Below the pieces are notes generated by a model. That model did no database searches, was not told where the DNA came from, and saw nothing but the letters and a program-made list of their open reading frames with translations. Shown in pieces: positions 1 to 7,250 of a stretch of DNA of 14,435 nucleotides; position 1 is the first letter of the stretch, and each line of letters opens with the position of its first letter. A program made the position numbers and the translations under genes. The stretch is taken from positions 1 through 14,435 of the forward strand of contig JABYQS010000734.1 in assembly GCA_022592435.1 (NCBI GenBank), in the 5' to 3' direction. The stretch is from Cerioporus squamosus. Its lineage: Eukaryota > Basidiomycota > Agaricomycetes > Polyporales > Polyporaceae.

Positions 1-1413
1 TTCAAGCTACTGTCTGCAACACGCGTTGTAGCACGGCGCAGTAATTTCGTGAAAGCGCGTCGGACCGTTATCAGGTCCGGACTGCAAAATAGTGACCGAC
101 GAGCGGTATGCAATCATCAGCGTCTCGGTCTCGAGATGAACTGCACACAGGCCTACTTACCTCCGAAGACCCTCTGCGATAGGACCCACTGTGGCACCAT
201 TAGACATAGTGCTTGACCGGGAGGTTAGGAAGTCGGCTGTCCATTAACGAGGTAGATGAACCGTTACAGCAGAATATTAATCGCAATCCGGCCCCGCGCT
301 TCGCTGTGAAGTCCTCACGCCGGGGCAAAGTTATGCGACATTGAGGGGACCTGTTTGCGACATCTCTGAGTCAGTGGGAATGTTGGTCCTGCGTAGCCTT
401 TAACAAACCGCGTGTGCATCCCCCAAACGACTATGTCCGGTATGTGCATCCTCGTCGACCCCGGTCGCCTCACAGCCTGTAGGTAAACGCGTAAATGCAT
501 CTATCACCCGTTCGCAAACGGTCAGCGCCACGAAGCCGTCGGTCCGGATGCAGACAGAAACTACACATACAAAGCGGTGCATCGGGCATCGAGCTGACGT
601 CGAGTCGGCGAGAGCGAACGCGCGAGCCGCAGAGAGCTCCTACATTGCCGCTTGGAAACTCGGCGGAGTCCACGCACGTCAACGCCGGGCACGACGAACA
701 GCGAACGCGGCGCAGGGGGTCACATCGCGGACAGCCTACGACACAGCCCGGTGGTTCGCCGTCGTCCTAGAGTGGGCAGCTGGGCGGCTCGAGCAGAGGA
801 TGCAGATGGGTTGTCTGACTCGAATCTGTCAAGCACCCAAGGACACCGGCGGCCGCTATGTATGGATCGGGGAGGCTGAGGACTGGCGGAGGCTGTAGCT
901 CGTCTGCAGGCAGCGACAGGCCGGCGTGTGCTGTGGGCAAACGAGCTCGTCATGCGGCGGACGCAGCCACAGCCCGATTCGGTCGGTGTCTCCCGCCCGA
1001 TCGTCTTCTCGCCGACGTTTGCGCGACTTTTGCGCTCCGCCCGTCGCCTTCCCACGACCGTCGTGGCTCGCGACCGCACCCACCCGGTCACGCCGCGCGT
1101 GTGCGTGACGCGTCGCGCCCTGACACCGCGCGCGTGACCGTCCCAATTGGGCACGCATACATGCGCGCTTACTAACCCGACGTGGGCGCCTCACATCTCT
1201 CCCTCTGCCATCAACCTCGTTCTGATCGCCACGCCCGAGCACGATCCTCTGTGGCTGCACTCTTGCTTTGCTATCTCCAGCACTGCTTTTCGGACTTCAT
1301 ACGCGACGCTCCGTGGCTCGAGAGCCTCAATCAGTGAATTTGGAGCTGCTGCGCACCGCACCGCACTACTCCGAGTCACCGACATCCTGCTGGTAACTTG
1401 TTGACGGTTAAAC
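1..1413. other. Upstream region without a supported gene; right part is the ING promoter and leader
   Basis: No open frame here shows a recognisable domain or a convincing exon chain. The longest frames (for example 548-898 on + and 720-1154 on -) overlap each other on opposite strands and are rich in Arg, Ala and Ser, as expected from GC-rich non-coding DNA. From about 1195 to 1413 the + strand is pyrimidine-rich, as fungal leaders often are, and it runs into the ING start codon. A four-codon ATG frame lies at 1160-1174 and would be an upstream ORF if transcription starts before it. I cannot place the transcription start. Confidence 0.5.
1143..1150. promoter_or_regulatory. Palindromic CCAAT box (CCAATTGG) upstream of the ING gene
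   Basis: The palindrome CCAATTGG places a CCAAT pentamer on both strands, about 264 bp before the ING start codon. CCAAT boxes are bound by the Hap2/3/5 (NF-Y) complex in fungi, and the spacing suits a promoter element. A pentamer is common by chance, so this is only a candidate. Confidence 0.25.
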
Positions 1414-3084
1414 ATGAACGCTAACCTCGAGGAAGCCGCGAACATCGCGACTGAATACCTTTCCAGTAAGGACATGTTCACTATACGCTTCTAGGTCAAT
1501 GTCCGTGGCCGTCTCCCCCTGCCAGACTACGCTCGCAGCCGGGTACGATGTCGTCCTCATCTAACCACGCCACGCCGACGCCGACGCCGCGTACCATAGC
1601 TGCGTGCTGCGCTGTCCGAGTCCTCTGTCACGGTGCCTAGCATCCTGTACAGACCGATACTGACCCGTCCCTCCCGCAGGTCTGGAGAACTTGCCCAATG
1701 AGGCACAACACATCCTCACCGAGATCCGGCATCGCGAGACCAAGACGCAAGGCATGTCTACCGGTTCATGTTATGTTCCGTCAGCGCATACGCTAACACA
1801 ATCATTCCTATGAACGTTTACCCGGTCCCGATTTCGTGACGTCGCCCGCGTGCGTCCGTACACCACAGATCTGGCTGAGGAGATCCGGAAGGAGACTCAG
1901 AAGTACTTCCGCCACTCGCAGAAGAACGCAGGCCAGCCGCTTCCTGCAAAGGACGCGGCCATCCCTGCGGCCGTGAATGCACTCTACGCAGAAGTGGATC
2001 TTCTTGCGATGGAGAAGACCGCTTTGGCCGCACGTCTGGTCAAGCTCCTCGAGCGGGCCATGGCGCGGCTGCAGCACGACCTGCAGAAGATACTGAAGCT
2101 CCAAGGCGAGGAGCCTGGGCTACCTCCCACGCAGCACTTCTTGAACAACGTCGACACTACGGTGCAACAATTGCAGACTAGTTTGCGAAGTGCGGTCGCA
2201 GCAGCGGTCTCGCCACCCCCAGCAGCCGCTCCGGCCGCCCCTCCGCCCCAGAAGAGTACGTATTCATCCAGCCATTGTTCTCTCTGGCCTCACGGTGACT
2301 GCGTTGCGCTGCGCAACGGACTACTGCTTGTCTCGACCCTGCCCGTGCCATGTCATTGTGTTGCCGAGCGGTCGTCATCCCGTGTTTGGCGTGTTTTGTC
2401 ATGACCCGAGCTGACCTTTGTCATGCAGAGCGGCGTGTGACGGCGGCGGCGTCAGCTGGGAGCATCAAGCTCCCGAGCCCGGTCCCGGTGTCCAACAGCG
2501 GATACAGCAGCTCGAGCGGGACGCAGAAGTCGAGTCTTTCGCGGGTGCACACGAGACACTCGCCAGTACGCCAGCGCCGCGGGCCCGTGTCGACCGGGCT
2601 GGACGACGAAGATGCCGAGGGCGAGGAGGACGAAGAAGGCGGTGATGCGGAAGACCAGGGCATCTACTGCTATTGCCAGAAGCTGTCTTACGGGCAGGTA
2701 CGTCTTGCCTGCATTGTTACTGGACACCGGCGGGCGCTGCATTGCAGCGCTGTGCGGCGTGCCGGGTGAAGTTGCTTAGGGCGCCGCTGACCGTGTCCGT
2801 TTGTTTGTTGCAGATGATCGGATGCGACAACGAGAGTTGCCGGCTGCAATGGGTAAGGGCGTTGCGTTGCTTCGCCTTTGTGGCGGACGACGGTTCCCTT
2901 TGTGGTGTGTGGGTTTCGCTGACGCGTCTTCTCGCTCACACAGTTCCATCTCTCGTGCGTCAATCTGGAGCCGGAGAATCTGCCGCAGACGTGGTATTGC
3001 GACGAGTGCAGAGCGCAGCTCGGGCTCTCGAATACGGTTGGCAGCGCGTCCACTGGAGGCGGCCGCAAGGGACGGAAGAAGTAG
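1414..3084 (+). CDS. ING-family protein with PHD finger (histone H3K4me3 reader)
   Basis: My exon model is 1414-1465, 1680-1751, 1869-2255, 2429-2697, 2814-2852 and 2944-3084 (stop TAG), giving 319 residues. Residues 2 to about 120 form the helical, probably coiled-coil ING domain (start MNANLEEAANIATEYL). Residues 121-247 are a low-complexity linker: Pro/Ala-rich, then Ser/Arg-rich, then acidic at 229-246. Residues 250-295 are a PHD finger with ligands C251, C253, C264, C269, H275, C278, C292 and C295. Y250, M261, D265 and W273 match the pocket that holds trimethylated H3K4 in ING proteins. A basic tail (RKGRKK) ends the protein. ING proteins are nuclear subunits of histone acetyltransferase or deacetylase complexes (Yng2/NuA4, Yng1/NuA3, Pho23/Rpd3L in yeast). 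I cannot tell which paralogue this is. The start has A at -3 and opens the conserved ING N-terminus. Intron 2 has a GC donor. Confidence 0.93.
1752..1868 (+). other. Non-canonical GC-AG intron (intron 2 of the ING gene)
   Basis: Exon 2 must end at ...ACG CAA G and exon 3 must start at ATCTGGCTGAGG to join the ING domain in frame as ETKTQ-DLAEEIRKET. The donor there reads AAG|GCATGT, so it is GC instead of GT. The acceptor is CACAG at 1864-1868, and a CTAAC branch-like site lies at 1792-1796. Using the nearest GT (1756) shifts the frame at this acceptor. Reading upstream from exon 3, the frame meets a stop at 1811 and no other AG lies between 1814 and 1868. Confidence 0.75.
2302..2318. repeat. 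17-bp near-perfect palindrome in ING intron 3
   Basis: Two 8-base arms (CGTTGCGC and GCGCAACG) flank a single T inside intron 3 (2256-2428). In RNA the arms could form a hairpin only after opening the innermost pairs to make a loop. No known function; it may affect splicing or be chance. Confidence 0.6.
2814..2852 (+). other. 39-nt in-frame exon coding the core of the PHD finger (ING exon 5)
   Basis: The exon is bounded by TTGCAG at its left and GTAAGG at its right and encodes 13 residues, 261-273. These include zinc ligands C264 and C269 and the pocket residues M261, D265 and W273. Both flanking introns (2698-2813 and 2853-2943) are phase 0, so skipping it would keep the reading frame but destroy the finger. 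This exon is already counted in the ING CDS entry. Confidence 0.85.
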
Positions 3085-4021
3085 TCAAAGATGGCGATTC
3101 GCATTTGGTGAAACGTGAAATTCGAAACGGAGAGGGAGGCGCCTCGCGGATAGGTGGAAGGCGCTGTTGTCATTAAGCTAGGTTTGGGGCAGGGCTGGAG
3201 AAGCGTAGCTACACAGCCTGGATGTGGACGGACGAGGAGGGCGATTGAGAGGAGTGAATGGGGTGGCGTCTGCCAGGGGACGCAGTGTAGGATATGTTGG
3301 CGATGTGGGCGGACCGGGCACGGACAATGGATGGCACATCTGGACGAGGTGGTGCGCTGGACATAGGTACGGCTACGGGGCGGGAGCGCTGGTGCGATGT
3401 GTGGTGGCGGGAAGGGCCGAGGAGAGGGATCTTCGGCTGGGTGGATTGGGCGAGATCTGGGCGGGAGATGAGGGGACTCCTCAGTTCGGCTGCGAGCGGA
3501 CGATGTGGACCTCCCGGGAAAGGCAACGGGCGTTCAGAAGCCGGAGTAAGTGTGCAACCTCCGGGCGGGCGCGTAGGTACGCGAGCGGGGCGGCGTGCGA
3601 CGGGTGCGGACTGGAGGGCGCGGGGAGGCGGCGGGGAGCTGGTGCTGGCAGGGCCGTCGGTGGGTGCTGCCTGTGAGCAGAGTCTGCAGCTGCTCACTCT
3701 GTGCAGACTGGCGCGCCACGGGGACCCCAGCTGCGCGGCGGGGTGCCACTGGCGGTGCGATAGGCAGGGTGGCATGGGGCGTGGCCGGACCCGGGGGAGC
3801 GGGACGGGGTGGGAGCCCACAGTCGCGCTAGGCCATTCGCAGACGTGCACAGGTTTGGTGAGACCCCGGGAGAGGGTTCAGCCGAGCCAGACGTCGTCTC
3901 TTAACGCGTACTGGCAAGCGAGGCCGACCCGCCAGGCCTCCTCATATTTCCGTGCCCCTCGAGCCCTCTCTTCGTCTGGGTAAGGCTTCCTCTTCCGCAC
4001 GACCCTTCCAGACGCGACTCC
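3085..4021. other. G-rich intergenic region: ING 3' flank and GATA-gene promoter/leader
   Basis: This 937-bp stretch separates two genes in the same orientation. From about 3140 to 3830 the + strand is strongly G over C, with many GGG runs. It then switches to a C/T-rich stretch (about 3935-4021) that leads into the GATA start codon, as a fungal leader would. Long open frames exist on both strands (3294-3983 on +, 3209-3850 on -), but they mirror each other and have no recognisable domain, so I treat them as by-products of the skewed composition. One HGATAR-type site (CGATAG) lies near 3757. I see no clear TATA box. Confidence 0.6.
3793..3813 (+). promoter_or_regulatory. Predicted G-quadruplex motif upstream of the GATA gene
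   Basis: Four G-runs (3793-3797, 3801-3803, 3806-3809, 3811-3813) are separated by loops of 3, 2 and 1 bases, which fits the G3+N1-7 rule for a stable intramolecular quadruplex. It sits on the coding strand 208 bp before the GATA start codon, so it could form in promoter DNA or, if transcribed, in the mRNA leader. The motif is certain; its folding and role are inferred. Confidence 0.6.
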
Positions 4022-5747
4022 ATGGACCCCCTACACTTCGACTACACCTCCTACTCAGACGCGTCCACCCCCCGCACCCCTTCCCCGAGGACGTCCATCT
4101 CCTCCGACGACATGCACCGCTATCCCACCCCGCCCAACTACAAGCCGCACATGGACGTGCACCTCGCCAGGAACATCTTCGAGCACCCGGACGAGGGCGC
4201 AGTCGTCGTCACCGACCACCACCACCCCGCCATGGAGCCCGCACACGTCTGGTCTGGCTCATACCCCTCCTCCTTCCCGACTCCCCCGGGCTCCCGCGGC
4301 TCCCTGCTCTCGGAGCTCTACGACCACGAAATTCCCGAGCACAGCGTGCCCCAGGACGTGTACCTCGACCACCGCCACCAACAGTCCGCAGAGCCGGGCT
4401 TCCACGGCGGAAATTGGTCGGGCATTCCCCACAACGCGAACGGCCACCACGTCCACCACGCAATGCGTCACCCCCACGACATTGCCATGGCCCGCCGCGC
4501 GACCTTCCCCTACGTCCGGCACGACCGCGGCGAGCCCATGCCCTACACCCCCTCCTTCATGGGCAGCGATCACGACTCGGTGAGCTCGTTTGGCTCGCGT
4601 CCCGGCACCATGTACTCCGAGCCACTCTCGCTCGACGGGTCCCCGCACATGTCCATGTGCGAGCCCATGCACCCCGGCATGGACGACGGGCCCTTCGCGC
4701 ACACCGTCCCCATGAACAACTCCCCCCACCCGCCGTTCCACGACTTCCACCACCCGCTAGACGGTATCAAAACCGAGGACGCGAACAAAGTCATTGTTCC
4801 TTCTCAGACCGCCTGGAGCCGGCCACCCTCAGCAGGAATGCAGCCTCTTCCCTGTCTCGCGCAGCACGCCGGTCTCATGGTCCAGCACACGGACGATGCG
4901 GCGTCGAAGGAGACGCAGTATCTCCGTCGGCGCTGCTTCAACTGCCACACCACCGAGCCTCCGAGCTGGCGCCGATCTACGCTCAACCCTGGCAAGATCG
5001 TCTGCAACAAGTGCGGGCTCTACGAGCGCACGCACTTGCGCCCGCGGCCGCTGCGTTTCGACGAGCTCCGTGCTGGGAGCAAGACGCGCAAGCAGCCCAA
5101 GGTGAACGGCTCGCCGAAAGCTGCGAAGATGCCCCCGCAGATGATCAAGAAGGAGCCGACGGAGATGGACAACGTGATGCCCCGTCGCGCGTCTGTCTCG
5201 TCCTCTGCGTCCTCGGTGCACTCCGCGAGCAGTGACTGGGATGAGTCTGGTGAGTCTTGCAGCGCTCCGCCCAGTTAAGGTTCGGGAGCTGACGCTCGTC
5301 GCAGTGTCGGTCTACTCGGGAGGATCCAACCCGCCCTCGTCGTTCAACTCGCCATCCGCCTCCACGTTCCCCATTCCCCGCGATCCCAACTCGCAGTCCC
5401 CTCCTTTGGTTCCTCCTGAGGGCGGCATCCGCCTGCCCAACACCCCGCTTTCCGACATTGCGTCCCTGCAGTCGTCTGGCCCTTCGCCACCGACACCGCG
5501 CAAGGCTGCCACGATGCCTATTCCTTACTACCCCTCCTCGCCCGCACAGCAGGCGCAGCAACTCCAGCAGACCGATTACTTTGTACGCCGCGGCTCGCTT
5601 CCCGCGCCGTCGGACATGCAGAGGCGATCCGTCGACGCCCAGTCGCCTGAGGTGACAGGGTGGCAGACCGTGCCGGTGTCTGAGATGGCCCCCGCAAAGG
5701 CTATCAAGACGTCGCCGCGGCCCAGCAACCCGGTCATCGCAGCATAG
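4022..5747 (+). CDS. GATA-type zinc-finger transcription factor
   Basis: Exons 4022-5249 and 5305-5747 (stop TAG) are joined over a 55-bp intron (GTGAGT...CGCAG, with a GCTGAC branch-like site), giving 556 residues. The single GATA finger uses C305, C308, C328 and C331 (CFNC ... CNKC), followed by the basic stretch LYERTHLRPRPLRF and more Lys/Arg to about 362, which likely contacts DNA and serves as nuclear signal. The loop between cysteine pairs is 19 residues, against 17 or 18 in most fungal GATA factors. Residues 1-250 are disordered, rich in Pro and Ser, with about 30 histidines. Residues 391-404 are a serine tract and the C-terminal part is Pro/Ser/Gln-rich. R-R-x-S/T sites (158-161, 388-391, 504-507) could be PKA targets, and IKTE (249-252) and IKKE (375-378) fit the SUMO consensus. 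The start lies after a C/T-rich leader. The target genes are unknown. Fungal GATA factors govern nitrogen, iron, light or development; I cannot assign this one. Confidence 0.93.
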
Positions 5748-6322
5748 GCTGATTCGATCCTGGGTGGCTCTCGTCGTGTTCCTCTCTGTCTTCTTCGCCC
5801 GCATAGACCCTGATACCTTCAGTCGCATCATCCCCCCCTGCATTCGCGCGTCGGACGGGCGCGCTTGTTTATACTGCAAAATCCCGCTCCCGATACCACT
5901 CCTCCCCCTCATACCACCCGGCCGCGGCGCTGCAGCGGCGGCGACGCGTGCAAAACGCCCGTCTGTGTACTCTTTCGCTCGCGCTCTGGCTTGACATATC
6001 CCCGCATCCACTGTATCACCGCAAGCACATCCCCGTCCCCATTTGCATCTTTTGTTCAGTAATGTCCACCGGTCTTCTTGAAGGTATAATGCGCCGCATA
6101 TTTGTTCGTTACTTATTGGTCTCCTGGTCTCGTGCTACCCGCTGCTGCTGCCTCCTGCTCTCCCCTCTCCCCCCTCCCGCCCCTTCCGCTCGTTTGCTTG
6201 GTCCGCTCGGACTCGCGGGTGCGTGCGCCGCTCTAACTATCTATTTATTATTTGTGTGTCGTACTACAGTGCCTCCCCTGCATATCCCCCACCATCGTGT
6301 AATCGTAGCCTATAGGAAGTAG
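5748..6322 (+). other. GATA-gene 3' flank with pyrimidine-rich tract
   Basis: This stretch follows the GATA stop codon and probably contains its 3' UTR and polyadenylation region, though I see no decisive signal. A strongly C/T-rich run lies at about 6148-6190, and a short A/T-rich patch (ATCTATTTATTATTTG) at about 6238-6253. An ATG frame at 6062-6322 would encode 86 residues, with hydrophobic stretches in the middle. It has no recognised homology and its composition follows the pyrimidine tract, so I do not call it a gene. Confidence 0.45.
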
Positions 6323-7250
6323 CCGTATAACGTGCAATTACCAACATGTGAAACCTGAACGTGCGCACGTCCGTGGACCGTCCGTCGAGAGCCGTGTGGG
6401 CGAGAAGGTCGCGCAGAACGCGGGTCGTTTTTCCAAATTCCAGTCGAAGGTCACGCTGTTTCGCGGGTGGCGCCACTTGCGTACTGGCGACGCTAAAAAG
6501 TGTGCCACTCGATCGCCCGGCGGTCGCCATGCCATGCCATGTTGTGCTGCTCGCCTTACCTGTTTGCTGGGCTCTCCGGCGGCTGCGGCCGGGTGGCACG
6601 GGCATGTCGCGCAAGGTTACGCATTGCCTCGACTGCGAGGAGGAGCTCGGTGTCTGCGCTGGCGGGGAGCGCGAGCGGAGGCGAGTTGCGCAAGAGCGTG
6701 CACGGTGGCCGTGGCCGTCACGGGTGCACTTGTGGACGCGATAGACTCGGCCGGGGTTCGATTCGAGCGTTCCGCGGGGAGAGGCCCACATGGGACGCAG
6801 CGCGGAGAGCGCAGGGGGTGTTCCGTTCTCGCGATCGGGCGGTCGCCGCTGCCCACCGCGCATGGCTCTCGTCGACGTCGCGTTTCACCTGCTCCCCGAT
6901 CGTCCCCAGTCGCATGCACACCGACCGCGACGACGTACAAGTTCGCTCTCCCCGACGTCGTCGCACACGGAACAAGTGCCACGGGGCTTGGCTTGGCGGC
7001 GCGGGGGGTGGCGGGGGAAATGCGCCCACCCGCCAGAACGCGTGAGAAGGGCTCCCATGACGCACGGTGGCGAGACGAGCCACGGGTGTCCGCGACGGCG
7101 AGCTCGGGCCTCGGGGGAGCATACACACCCGAGCGAATACATATGGCGCATGCGAGCAACGCTAGTCCTAGTCCCGGTCTGCCAGTGCGAGCCTGCTGAC
7201 TGGATAAGTAACAGGCACCACACCGCGACAACGGCTTAGCAAGGGCAAAT
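6323..7250. other. Very GC-rich gene-free segment
   Basis: Long overlapping frames (6348-7199 on + with 283 codons; 6617-7519 on - with 300) run through this stretch, but such pairs are expected where GC is high and stops are rare. Both translations are Arg/Ala/Gly/Ser-rich with no motif I recognise. A tRNA B-box-like GGTTCGATTC occurs near 6755, but the flanking bases cannot form a T-arm stem and I see no A box upstream, so there is no tRNA. I see no supported gene. Confidence 0.5.

Noticed and set aside
1191..1481. 96-codon minus-strand frame over the ING start
   Set aside because: It overlaps the ING leader and exon 1, and nothing in it is recognisable.
1466..1679. Possible small extra exon in the long first ING intron, after a CTAG acceptor at 1491-1494
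   Set aside because: Joining exon 1 directly to 1680 gives the conserved ...YLSSLENLPNE... sequence with no residues missing.
3209..3850. 213-codon minus-strand frame between the ING and GATA genes
   Set aside because: Its Pro/Ser/Arg-rich translation follows from the C-rich strand; no motif or splice pattern supports it, and a + strand frame mirrors it.
4790..4864. Possible extra intron in GATA exon 1, ending at a good-looking TCTCGCGCAG acceptor
   Set aside because: The better donor (GTATCA at 4764) breaks the frame. The frame-keeping donor (GTCATT at 4790) is weak and no branch site is evident. The open frame reads through.
3952..5235. 427-codon open frame overlapping the GATA gene in another frame
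   Set aside because: It starts with GTG, is an Arg/Pro/His-rich mirror of C-rich codons, and shows no domain, while the GATA frame holds the full finger.
6752..6775. tRNA B-box-like GGTTCGATTC
   Set aside because: The bases around TTCGATT cannot form a five-pair T stem, and no A box or acceptor stem fits upstream.
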